A stretch of 64,000 nucleotides of DNA from Phoma sp. XZ068 (taxonomy: Eukaryota > Ascomycota > Dothideomycetes > Pleosporales > Didymellaceae). The stretch spans positions 186,001 to 250,000 of the forward strand of contig RBKR01000005.1 of NCBI GenBank assembly GCA_004835665.1. The letters run 5' to 3'. A program made the position numbers and the translations under genes. Under the pieces are notes generated by a model that was not told the DNA's origin, did not search any database, and saw only the letters and a list, made by a program, of their open reading frames with translations. This document shows, one piece after another, positions 22,377-32,668 of this stretch. Numbering within the stretch: position 1 is the stretch's first letter; the number at the start of each line of letters is the position of its first letter.

Positions 22377-22997
22377 TCAACACCACCTCACCCCCATCAC
22401 CCCCGCAAAAACAAGCAACCTCTCCGCGTCCCTCTCCCTCTCCCTCTCACGCACGCCCTCATCCTCACACCCGTCGCCTTCAAACCTCGGGACAACGTTT
22501 CTCATCCTTGCAGCAGCAGGATTGGAGTCCCCCACCGAACCCCTCGCCATACAAAACAACACCCTCGCAGCATTATACACCTCAACCTCCTCCTCACTAG
22601 AGCTTCTCCTCCCGGATGCAGATGAGGTGGGTGTACTGCGGGCGGATAGCGTTGATGTGCTTGTTGCGGAGAGTATGGGTTCGGTGCTTCTACTTCTACT
22701 TCTACTCCTGCTTGTCGCCCTGGAAAGGGAAATAATGGGCGGTGCATTTCTCTTCATAACCTGGTGCCTCGCTTTCGCATTCGTCTTTGCACTCGGCCTA
22801 TCGGTGAGATGATCCCGTGGTCCGCTCATCTTTACCGCCATCCGCTGTTGGGGTACCCTTGACTTCACGGGCAGTTGGTGTTGGAGTGTTTCAGCCCTTT
22901 GGGCAGCGTAGACTTGTGGTGTTTGCGGCTTTGGGGGGTGGATTATTAGGCGGGGGGAGCGGTTTTGGGTGCGTGTTGTTCGGGATGGTGGCTTCAT
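22377..22997 (-). CDS. Possible Ser/Arg-rich small protein (weak)
   Basis: An uninterrupted minus-strand ATG frame of 206 codons; a second ATG at MSGPRDHL would shorten it. It has a Ser/Arg-dipeptide run (SRSRSRSRSTEP), a Ser/Thr-rich middle and an acidic-to-neutral segment EEEVEVYNAARVLFCMARG. Its C-terminus is rich in RERER. It resembles small lineage-specific fungal proteins, but no family is recognised, and low-complexity sequence can keep frames open by chance. Transcription evidence would decide. Treat it as hypothetical. Confidence 0.35.
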   Translation of the reverse strand: MKPPSRTTRTQNRSPRLIIHPPKPQTPQVYAAQRAETLQHQLPVKSRVPQQRMAVKMSGPRDHLTDRPSAKTNAKARHQVMKRNAPPIISLSRATSRSRSRSRSTEPILSATSTSTLSARSTPTSSASGRRSSSEEEVEVYNAARVLFCMARGSVGDSNPAAARMRNVVPRFEGDGCEDEGVRERERERDAERLLVFAGVMGVRWC

Positions 22998-23836
22998 TGT
23001 GGGTGGTGTGGATGAGTTGATGGATTATTGTGTTTGGCTGGAGGTAGTCAATCGTTGGGTGGAGGTAGGCCGAGTGTGTGAGTTGGGTTTGAGGGTATGG
23101 GGGAGTGGACGAGGGGAGGTTTTCTTACAGAGTATAGGGAGTTTGGGACGGGAGTGGGTAAGTTTGGTTGGAGATGTGTGAACCAAAAACTATAATTCTA
23201 GTTGATGAAAATAATTATCTTGGGATTTTTATGATTGCGTTGGTTTACCTGATGGGTGTGTATTCATAGATTTCATGGTTTGGTGTTTGAGATGTAATAT
23301 TGGTGAGAGCACTGTCAGGTCTCATATTTTATCATTAGATGAAAGTGTCACAGTCTTGACGCAAACCTAGCATTTTCCCAGTGTACGATCCTGTCTTGGG
23401 GTCCTTAGTATGATTCGTGATAGGCAAGCATACTAAATCTCTTCTTAAAGAGACGTACATACCTAGGACGTTGGTATTTAATTGTAGTCTCCAACATGCC
23501 GGCTAACTAAAAGATTTGTGCAGCATGAGTGACTGTGTTCTACATGCTGGGTCGAAATAATTCATCTCGCAACTTGATAAACCTGATTGGGGTATCTAAT
23601 TTACGGTTCAACAGGTTTGGTTGCGAATGCAGTTTTCTGGTTCACCGTGAAGTTTACCAATGTAAACATTGAGAATTATAACTCCCTGCTATTACATCAA
23701 GAGCACCTGCCGAACCTTCATCCATTATTCACAAATTGTTTACCTTCGAAACTTACATGCTGACAGCAGATACTCTTCAAAATATTCCACCACGCCATCT
23801 TCCACACCATATCGGTCAACTAAGCCCGACAAGCCA
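22998..23836. other. AT-rich spacer, no gene seen
   Basis: From about 23180 the sequence turns AT-rich, with many stops in all frames. The frame leading into the next gene is open upstream of its ATG but has only a TTG at its beginning. Confidence 0.5.
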
Positions 23837-24502
23837 ATGCCAATTACGAAGAACCTTCCCGTGCGCAGGCAGAGAAAATTTGGCAGTGCATTTCTAGACT
23901 TCTCCGAATCACAGGTCTCGCCCACCTACGCTGTGTGCATAGCAACTATGGCCGAGGATCGAACAGGCAGCACTTTCGATCTTCAAATTCCAGAACGTAG
24001 ACATAAGCCTTACCTCAACGAAGTGAATGGCACTGACAGTAATGCTATTTCGCGCAAAGGTAGCTTTTCAGCAGCCGACTATTCAGCAAGAGGAATAAGA
24101 ATCGACGGATGGACTTTGCATCATAAGAACGGTAGCAGCAGCAACACTTCTCTTTGTCAAGGCACATTGGCAAGACGTCCCTTCCCGCCCAAAGAGAAGA
24201 TGTACTTTCCGAACATCATCAGGGAAGACAAGGCACAGCAGAAATGGCTTGAAATGAAGTGCAATAGGAAGGTAGCGATCGAGGTAATGCAAATTGCGCA
24301 AGAAGAGCATTGCATGGCCAATGCTGTTAAAGAGCGGAACGAGAGACGCGAGAAGAGTATGAGGCAGATGGAGAGATCGGCGAGGAAACACGAAGTAATG
24401 GAGATGGCGGAAGATGTCTTGAAGAAGATTGAGCAGTGCAGAATTCAGGAAGAAATTGATATCCTGATCAGTCGAGGAAGAGTGGTGGACGCAGTGAGTT
24501 GA
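23837..24502 (+). CDS. Hypothetical protein with C-terminal charged helix
   Basis: Single-exon frame of 221 codons beginning MPITKNLPVRRQRKFGSAF. The first half is polar and unstructured-looking. The C-terminal third is a highly charged helical stretch (RNERREKSMRQMERSARKHE, EMAEDVLKKIEQCRIQEEID), probably a coiled coil. No known domain is recognised. The ATG at 23837 is chosen because the frame upstream has no earlier ATG. It sits beside an AT-rich spacer and may be a lineage-specific gene. A further exon upstream cannot be excluded. Confidence 0.5.
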   Translation: MPITKNLPVRRQRKFGSAFLDFSESQVSPTYAVCIATMAEDRTGSTFDLQIPERRHKPYLNEVNGTDSNAISRKGSFSAADYSARGIRIDGWTLHHKNGSSSNTSLCQGTLARRPFPPKEKMYFPNIIREDKAQQKWLEMKCNRKVAIEVMQIAQEEHCMANAVKERNERREKSMRQMERSARKHEVMEMAEDVLKKIEQCRIQEEIDILISRGRVVDAVS

Positions 24503-24964
24503 GAAGTCAGAACGTGGGGACGAAGTCTTTCGTCAGCCTTGCCGTGAAGGGAAGCACGTGCTCCCACATCGACACGACAATCCATCTTGCCTCGAAGAGA
24601 CGCATATACGGCACATCGCGCTGTTATCGATGCGCTCGCTCCCGAAGGCGATGTTTCTCTCTGCCGACCCGGCTATCATCAGCGCGGCTTGTGTGGCGGA
24701 AGAATTCACGGCTAAAGAGACCCGCAATAGCATTCAAGAGTTCATCCTCCACTGCACCCTCGATTGATCTCACTTCAGCAGAAATGCGGCTGTTTTGAGC
24801 CCCACAACATCCTTGGCTTCTGGTCCACCGTGCCGGCGGTTAAACAGGGCAGCTATTCCGTCATGCGGGCTGTACCCCTCCTCATAAGTACGCGCCTGCG
24901 GACGCGTAAAAGAACAGACGCGACAGTACCAACTTTAACACAAATTCCCTGAACTACTGCGATC
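24503..24964. other. GH43 promoter region
   Basis: 462 bp with short overlapping frames only. It contains a GC-rich GCGCCTGCGGACGCG element about 75 bp upstream of the GH43 start. Nothing else identified. Confidence 0.4.
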
Positions 24965-25969
24965 ATGGCCGACAAAGAACCCATTGTAACCCACGTCTTC
25001 ACCGCTGACCCTTCGGCACATGTGTTTAACGGCAAACTATACATCTACCCCTCGCACGACCGCGAGACAGACATCAAGGACAATGACAATGGCGACCAAT
25101 ACGACATGGCTGACTACCACGTCTTCAGCATGGATACCGTTGGCGGGCCGGTAACAGATCACGGCGTTGTTCTTAAGCAGGAAGACGTCCCATGGGTCTC
25201 AAAGCAGCTCTGGGCACCTGATGCGGCAACCAAGAATGGGAAATACTACCTGTACTTTCCTGCCCGAGACAAGGAGGGTATCTTCCGTGTCGGTGTGGCG
25301 ATCGGTGACAAGCCCGAAGGCCCCTTCACACCAGAGCCCGACTACATCCAAGGTAGCTTCAGCATCGACCCAGCAACCTTTGTCGACGACGATGGCTCAG
25401 CATACCTCTTCTTCGGCGGCATCTGGGGCGGACAGCTGCAAAACTGGGCGACCGGCACATACGACAAGACCGGCGAGGAGCCAACCAGCGGCGACGCCCT
25501 GAGCGCCAAAGTAGGCAAGCTCACAGAAGACATGACACAGTTCGCATCCGCGGTCACCGACGTTCTGATCCTCGACCCTGAGACACAAAAGCCAATCCAG
25601 GCCGATGACCACGACAGGCGGTTCTTCGAGGCCGCATGGCTGCACAAGTACAACGGAAAGTACTACTTTAGCTATAGCACAGGTGACACACATCTCCTCT
25701 GCTATGCGATTGGCGACAGCCCTGTCGGCCCATTCACATATGCCGGTATGATTCTGGAGCCTGTTATCGGGTGGACGACGCATCACAGTATCGCGGAGTT
25801 CAAGGGGAAGTGGTATCTATTCTACCATGATTCTACACTTAGCGGAGGCAGGAACCACTTGAGGTGTGTGAAGATCAGGGAGATTGTATATGATGACCAG
25901 GGCAAGATTGGACTGGCGGAGCCGCAACCGAAGGTTGAGAATGTGCCCCCGGCGAGGCTCGAGGCGTGA
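24965..25969 (+). CDS. Glycoside hydrolase family 43 (intracellular-looking)
   Basis: Single-exon gene, 334 aa. The five-blade propeller hallmarks are visible. VFTADPSAHVFNGKLYIYPS carries the general base Asp15, and FSIDPATFVDDDGSAYLFFG carries the pKa-modulating Asp135. FFEAAWLHKYNGKYYFSYS carries the general acid Glu222, and WTTHHSIAEFKGKWYLFYH follows. GH43 enzymes are inverting arabinofuranosidases, xylosidases or arabinanases acting on hemicellulose-derived glycosides. The protein starts MADKEPIVTH with no signal peptide and no carbohydrate-binding module, so it probably works on imported oligosaccharides or leaves by a non-classical route. No introns, unlike most neighbours. Exact specificity cannot be read from sequence alone. 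Confidence 0.93.
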   Translation: MADKEPIVTHVFTADPSAHVFNGKLYIYPSHDRETDIKDNDNGDQYDMADYHVFSMDTVGGPVTDHGVVLKQEDVPWVSKQLWAPDAATKNGKYYLYFPARDKEGIFRVGVAIGDKPEGPFTPEPDYIQGSFSIDPATFVDDDGSAYLFFGGIWGGQLQNWATGTYDKTGEEPTSGDALSAKVGKLTEDMTQFASAVTDVLILDPETQKPIQADDHDRRFFEAAWLHKYNGKYYFSYSTGDTHLLCYAIGDSPVGPFTYAGMILEPVIGWTTHHSIAEFKGKWYLFYHDSTLSGGRNHLRCVKIREIVYDDQGKIGLAEPQPKVENVPPARLEA

Positions 25970-26189
25970 GAGATGTAAAAAAGAAAGTAAATATCAGTTC
26001 AAGCAATTGAATAGGAACGAATACCATATGTTCAATGTATTAACTGCAACGCGTGTTGCTTTCATGACGCTCGATTGTGCTAGATTTATGTACGTGTGTT
26101 TGGCTATTGAGGGTGAACCATACAGAATCCAATCAACTTGAACTTGCAAGGAGCACGTAGCACTTTAACCATGGCAACAGCACCTCCCC

Positions 26190-27310
26190 TTAGAACCCAG
26201 CCATGTACCGGTGTTGGTCTGTCACTTTCGTAACCTCAAGTGTCATCCCCACCCTAATCTCGCCCGTCTCTCTGGGCACACACAACATACCATAACAAGG
26301 CTTGAACTTAATACCTTCATCAATCCTGCGATACTTCATCAGCGTATCCCACGGCTGTCGTTTATGCTCCTCGGCAGTTTCCGGGTCGACATTCGGCACA
26401 TGGCATCTCGCACAGCGCTGAGTTACATCCAGATTCGTCACTGCTTTGCCAGAGGAAGTGATGCGAAGCGTCTTCCAGCGGTCTTCATCCCACGGCGCGG
26501 AAGCCTGGCCACGAACGAGGATGTTCGGGCGGAAGCGTGTGACATCGACTTTCATGGCACCGTTTTCGGCAGCTTGAACCCGGCTGTTTAGTTCGTCGAT
26601 GCTGGCTTCGGTGCCAACGAGGATTGGCATCAGGTCTGGGAAGCAGGTTGATGCCTCCCTGCCCAGAACATTTGCGGCTCCGTTTGATCGGAGGGGGCGT
26701 GGTTCATTGGACTGGGGTGGCTTGTAGACAAGACGCACTTCCTGGCCGAAGAACTCGTTGAAAGGCGCGGTAAGTTCTGGTGAATAGACTTGCGAGGGCG
26801 TCCATTGGTGCCAGATCTTTGCTTCGTGACGGGTGGTGTTGGATGCGAGCCAGTCTGGGGATGGGTGCGCAGGTATGCTGAATTCGAGCTTTTCGTCAAT
26901 AGAATTCGGGGCTGGGGCTGTGACAGTTAGGATGTCGGTTTTGGCGTTATAGGTCGGGCGAATGAGTGTCATTCTGGCATTTTGGCGGATGGTGAGAAAC
27001 TCATAGTTCGAAGCTGTTACCCACATCCATTGACGATCTGTACTATGATTAGAAAATGGAGCTGATGGTTGAACAGGTCGCTTGACGTACCAAGGTCAAG
27101 TCCGGTAGGGAGCAGCTTCGCTGACTGCACCTTGATGCCATGGCATGACTTGATGGGATGGATGTACAGAGCCGTGATCTCGGTTGGCGGAGGGAGCGGT
27201 CCGGCATTACTCTTCTTTGGTTGTATCCTCGTGAAGTACAAATAAGTTAGGATTGGCAAGAAGAAGGCGGAGAGAATGATAGCCAATTGCGTGGCCTGCG
27301 ATTGTGCCAT
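26190..27310 (-). CDS. MOSC-domain protein (mARC-like molybdenum cofactor protein)
   Basis: Minus-strand exons 27310-27091 and 27037-26190 around a 53 bp intron give 355 aa. An N-terminal membrane anchor (LAIILSAFFLPILTYLYF) is followed by the MOSC N-terminal beta-barrel (ITALYIHPIKSCHGIKVQSA, GLDLDRQWMWV). The MOSC domain comes next, with FRPNILVRG, QRCARCHVPNVDPETAEEH (the cofactor-binding Cys region) and LMKYRRIDEGIKFKPCYGM. Relatives such as the mitochondrial amidoxime-reducing component receive electrons from cytochrome b5 and reduce N-hydroxylated compounds at the outer mitochondrial membrane. The intron splits the Asp codon of the LDLDRQW motif and restores it exactly. The specific substrate is unknown. 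Confidence 0.9.
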
Positions 27311-28241
27311 GTCGGAGATGGCTCCCGAAAGGGATACTCAATATATCGTGAGGGTTGTAACGTGGGGTCTTCGATCACGCTTCTAGAGTCCAGAGGAATG
27401 CAAACAGCTGAAGGGGATGCAATGCGAGAAGGACGAAGTCCAGAGCGCCAATTTGATATTGCAAGGTAGTATTTGTATCCCCCGAACGTGTCTTGCCTTG
27501 CTGACAATAGTATGTATGATTCCAGATCACGAATGTCGATGGCGCACTCTTTCGGCTACACGAGGAATTTGTGACTTTATGTTAGGAGGATGACGCATGG
27601 TCCGGGCGCGGGGAAGCGTAGCGCAATGTCGCGGACCCTGTGTACCGAATGAGAAGCTCGAGGTGGCAACGGCTCCACTGAAGCGGTGGGGACAGTTCAT
27701 GGGATTAGTCAGGGTCCTTGTCTGGATGCGAAAATATATCAAGAAATGCTAATTGATGTCGATGTGACAATAGTGTTACATTATCTAGGAGACATTCAGA
27801 GCACTGTTGACCCTCTATAGGCTTCGCCTTCAAACTCCAAGCCATCCTACCTCATTACGTCAATTGCTCCAGACGTCGCATAAAATGAGATGTTGAACAA
27901 TGCTGTCTTACAGGATATGTGGTGCAGACACTAGGGTAACATGAAAGGAGAATCTCTTTTGAGTAAACCGAAACGTGATGATATGAAAACCGTAAACAAC
28001 GCTACATTATGGGTATACCTTGCTTCCAAACTCAGAGACGATAGGAAATGTGAAGAGTACAGCTCCGTTGTGGTGACGTGTAGCTCGCTCAGCTCGGCGC
28101 GGCGCGGTGGTAGGCGAGCCGTCGCTGGCGCGAGGTTCGGGATCACTTTCTCAGTGACTTGTGGGTTTGGCCGTGGGGACTCTGTGTTAGACAACTAGCC
28201 TGCTCTTACAGGAGTAGAGCAGATGCTGGAAAACTTATGTA
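27311..28241. other. Intergenic, no gene seen
   Basis: About 0.9 kb holding the MOSC gene promoter and the 3' flank of the zinc-finger gene. No supported reading frame. Confidence 0.5.
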
Positions 28242-30202
28242 TCATCCCCAGTTCAGCTCGTTGTTCCAGCTCATAGTGTCCCTCTGGCCGCTGTGTTGTG
28301 ATATATTGCTTGGTTTCCTTCGCATGATCATCCTCGAGAATCGATTTCCTTGTGACTCATCCTTTGGCGGGGGTGCAGGTGGTTGCTGCTCCGGGTGCAT
28401 ACCTCGATGGCTTGAGTTCGATATGTTGACTAGCTTGGGAACGTACTTTCGAGATGATGATGTGCTATTGGAATGCTGCATGAAGTTGGGAGGAACACTC
28501 TGCCTCTGTTGAGGCTGTTGTTGTGGGTAGTGCGCGAAGTTGGCATACTGCGAGGTTGGTACCGAAACAACTTCCTTAGGTTGCGTGTAGTTCATATACG
28601 AGGTCGGTTGTTGAAAGCTTATTAGGTCAGGTGTCGAAACGAAGTCGGTATTTGGCCACGTCTGTTGCTGCTGGAAGCTCTGTTGTGGGATGGGCTGCGT
28701 GAACGAGGCAGATATGGCTGTCATGCTCGGATTATAGCCTCCATAGGCCCCCATTGTTGTATCAGTAGTCATGTGACTCTGGGACATGTCGGCGCTGACA
28801 GGCCATGTGCTTTGTTGGAAGCTCTGGTGATGCATGACCTGTGGAGGCTCCGCCGTATCCAAGTCCATCATGTGCTGATCCTGTGGAACACCATGGGAAC
28901 TTTGTAGTCTTGAGTCAGTTCCGAAGTCCGAAGTCTCCAGCTTGAACTCGACGATTTCACTGTGGGCGGAATCGTTCGGCTCAGACACATCAGGTGTCAT
29001 CTCTGGTGCGGAGTCGACAGCGTCCTTCGGCTCGATTTCGGCTAGGTCGTAGGTGTCTTGTACCAACTTTTCCATGTCGAAAGCACTGGTGTGCCACTTC
29101 GTTTCCAGCTTATATCGCAGACGATTGCACTTCTTTGATTCCCACGACAGCTTTGGCCAGTTTTGTTCATCCCCGTGACGCTGTGTCAGTAATGTGTTCC
29201 ACGCGAGCGCGGCATCTGACTGCTTCAGGAGACCGAGGATGACATTAGTGAAGTTCCACTTCGTGCCTCCCTTCTCTTCAAAATGCAATGCGATATGCTC
29301 GCACCTTTCTTCCCAGGTAGTCAGGAGGGCGGCACAAAAGCCGCAGCCCCAAGCATCCTTGTCGTGCATAACGATCTCATACTTCTTGACGCATGGTGAA
29401 GCCTTTCTGCTGGTGGGCTGTCCACTCTCCCTTGGTTGTTTACAATGCTCGCAGCCCTGTTCATGATCAGTGTAAAGACATCGAAGTGCAGAGAGGCGTT
29501 ACGTACGTGAAGCTTTGTGTGGTGCTCACGAAAGCGTTTGCCAGCGTGGAAGATCTGCTCACAATCCGGGCAGCGCCACGTAAGTCTTTGCTCATGGAAT
29601 TCCTCCTCGTGGGACTTCCAGTACGGTTTCGACTTCAGAGCCTTGTCGCAGAAGGTACAGGCGAAGTTCTTCGGTGCCGGGGTTGATGCGGTGGAGATAG
29701 TAGAAAGGCGAGAGGATGCTGTGGACATGCGCGACGAGGCAGCGCTGTAGTGCGTGAACGATGAGTCGGTTGAGGCAATCGAAGAGCGAGGGTCTGACAT
29801 CATGCTCGGTACTCTGCTGGAGGGTACACTAAGGTAAGACGACGCGCGGCTGCCTAGTGTTGAAGTGGACATCATTGATGACCTGTCAGGGACCGGTCGC
29901 ATGCCATCTGTGTACGGGTGAGCGAACGCGAGGCCGGTAAGTTGTTGTTGACACGAACCTCCATTACGCGCCGCCTGCAGCAACAACAGGATCTGTTGAT
30001 CGTCCAAGTGCTTGAGGCCATGGATGTGATCGATAACGGTAGGGTTGAGCGAGCCATGCGTGGAGAGTCGAGGTGACGATGTCGCGCTTTCGGACACGCT
30101 ACTCAAAGGCATGGAGCTTTGCAGGCTGCGGCGCGGACGCTTGAAGGAATTGTTGGACTGAGGCGTGCCATATTGGTAGAGTTGAGGGTCGTCGTTCTCC
30201 AT
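28242..30202 (-). CDS. C2H2 zinc-finger protein, probable transcription factor
   Basis: Minus-strand exons 30202-29507 and 29456-28242 around a 51 bp phase-0 intron give 636 aa. The N-terminus (MENDDPQLYQYGTPQSNNSF) is followed by Ser-rich low complexity. Two C2H2 fingers follow (FACTFCDKALKSKPYWKSH..., WRCPDCEQIFHAGKRFREHH...), each C-x2-C-x12-H-x4-H. A Cys-rich GCEHCKQP segment crosses the splice site, and a third finger-like CGFCAALLTTWEERCEHIALH comes next. A conserved-looking helical region (WNFTNVILGLLKQSDAALAW) leads into a long Gln/Pro/Ser-rich tail resembling an activation domain. It is likely nuclear. The architecture occurs in many Pezizomycotina proteins; no characterised orthologue is recognised. 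The start ATG precedes the fingers by about 180 residues. Confidence 0.88.
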
Positions 30203-32590
30203 GTTATCCAGATTCGCGCGTAGAGGCCAGTTTCATGCCCGAATCTGGTACTGGCGAGCCGTCGCAAGGTCGGTATGTTGGTGTCGCAGCGAAAGGGGGA
30301 CAGGCGTACGCGAAATGGAAGCGTTCGAGAAGGTGCGGCACTTTTGTCAGAGTGGTTGGACAGGGACGAGCTCGGAACTTAGGCCGTTAGGAAGACATTG
30401 ATCGTCTAATCTCCCGGGCGGAGGAGACGGATGGCTCTTGTTTAGAGGAGAGATCGTTTCAACGAGCCCTGGGAGGGTCCGGATGAAACCACTTGGCGCT
30501 GCAGCATGCACGTAGTCATCAATCCCGCGGACAGTTTCGTAAATATAGTACGCAGATCTCTACGGTACGCCTGTACCGCTCTGATGAACGCTTCAGTTGC
30601 TCGAAGTCCCCAATTCTTCCGCTGCGATCCCTCTAGGCCCATCACGCGCAACGGCGGACGCGAGCAATGTACCTGAGCGATCGCCAGGACGGCCGCGGTA
30701 GCGCCGCTGGGCTCCGGTTCTTCAAATCCTACCCCTGAGCGAGCATTGTGAAACGACACTAGACTCGGAAGAGACGTCCTGATCTTGTCGCCCATCGTGC
30801 TGGGCGACTAGAATCATCGTACCACGTTCTCAGCTTCCTCACAGCCTTGCGGGTTGCGGATCAGCTTGCTTGCTGTTGCAATGAACTCTGGAGGCTTGTA
30901 TCGTTTTTGCAAACTAAGGGCGCCGGTTCTTACCCCACCTGTGGCGCAACAAATCTGCGCAAGCGGTAATTGGCCAATATCACGTCTCAGGCCGCGCGCC
31001 CGTGGTTGAGATGCACCTCAGCTGAGGCTCAGGCTTACCTGGCGGGACGGGCTGGAACCTGGAGTCGTAGCAGAGATTCCTACAGGTACCCTGGAAGCCG
31101 TGAACATAGCCCCTCGGCCATGCAAGTCAACAGACGATCATCATCAAAAGCCGTACCTGACGCGAAGAGATCTCACGATGTGTTGTCAAGTCAGCAAGCC
31201 TCTCCCTGCCCGCAGTCCTTCAACTGTCGTCATACTAGAGGCTGAATACGGACGCAAGTGTCTGCACTCCACATCGAATGAATGGAGCAGGTGGTTAAAG
31301 ATCTGCTTCCGGTCCCGCTTTCTTGCACTATCGATAGAACTGCATGGCGTATTCTTGGCAGCAACCTTCGATCCTGCGGGTTTGAACCTTTTGAGGTAGG
31401 TTGTTGAGTGCGTGCTATTTTGAGAGCAGCATGGGGATATATAGCAACCAAACAAGACGCCGTCTCTCAAGTCCAGAAGACGGAACTCGCTGCGTGACCA
31501 AGATTACAGGCTGACAATATGAAACGTCGTTCACTGGAGCGAACCGCCGTGTCAGCAACCGGGACCGAGATGTTCGGAGATTCAATGCCACGGACCAGGT
31601 TCACTTGTACGAGCAAGTATTTGTCGTATAGCTTGTTTGGAGAGACGCTGTATGGTGTGTAGATAGAGTTTTCGATACGATTGCTGTGGAACATAAGAAA
31701 GTTTGATGTATGTAATTCAATAGAACAAGGTTCCTGCACCACCAGAAGTATTTTCGACACAACTGAAGCTGCTGAACTCAAATACGCTGGTGGTCTCAAT
31801 GACGTTAGACCCAGCACTGCCTCACAACTTGTGGATATGAGAGTACCCGGTCTCCGGGTGAATGACTCTCTGCTCGGAAAACACGTGAGAGTCATTGAAG
31901 CCGCGATTGGTAGTTCAGCAGCATAACTGGACGTTCTTGACGTTGGAAAGTCTCGGCTTGATTTAATCGTGGGTTTAAACGCGTGACAGTGAATGGAATG
32001 TCGACCGTGCCTGATAAATTGCAGAACTTGAAGAGGGTTGACCATTTTGGCCAACTTGCTCAAAAAGTAACATGGTTCAATGAAGAAAAACGACGAGTGA
32101 AACTGACTACGATAGGACCAATGCCTGCGAATTGTGCGCGCGAGAACTCGACATTTGAATAATTGCTCAGGACGAAAATTAGGGCAGGCCGCTTGCTGGA
32201 GTTATGACGAGGTAGCACCTGGGAATTAATCATGTGGTGGACTGGTCGAGAAACCCAGAAGAACTTGAGTTTAAAGACGGGTTTGAAGACCTACTGTGAT
32301 CTTGAATGCTAGAAATTGTTGGTGTTTGTAGCGGGTGTTGGAGGGGATCGAGCAGCGGATAGAGGGGACAATGTGCGCTTGGCTGCAAAGGGCTAGCTCA
32401 AGTCGCGTCGTGTCGCGTCCACGTTCGCGTAGAACCACTTTGATGCTCAAGCTCTCCCCGCCACGAACATTTGCTCATCAATCGCCTCTCAATTGCTGCT
32501 TTGCCCATAATCCTTACTCGTTCTCACTGCATAGCGAAGTTGTATACCCTTTTCATTGAGGCAAATATCCAATCCTGCAAACTATTTCAC
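30203..32590. other. Intergenic, no gene seen
   Basis: About 2.4 kb between the divergent zinc-finger gene and MRC1. Frames of 100-200 codons exist (for example around 31.5-32.1 kb on the minus strand) but begin at non-ATG codons and look non-coding. An ACGCGT word at 31979-31984 and CGCGTCGTGTCGCGTCC-like sequence near 32403 may belong to the MRC1 promoter. Confidence 0.5.
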
Positions 32591-32596
32591 ACGCGT
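32591..32596. promoter_or_regulatory. MluI cell-cycle box (ACGCGT) upstream of MRC1
   Basis: Palindromic ACGCGT 73 bp upstream of the MRC1 start. In yeasts this MCB word is bound by MBF and drives G1/S transcription of replication genes, MRC1 among them. A second ACGCGT lies at 31979. Function here is inferred. Confidence 0.5.
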
Positions 32597-32668
32597 TTAG
32601 GAGCGCATCGCGTCAGTCTTTAGAACATCTACGCATAATATCTCTACGCAACCAACCACATATCAGCT

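Noticed and set aside
31467..32063. 198-codon minus-strand frame
   Set aside because: Begins at TTG, has no recognisable sequence and is overlapped by other frames.
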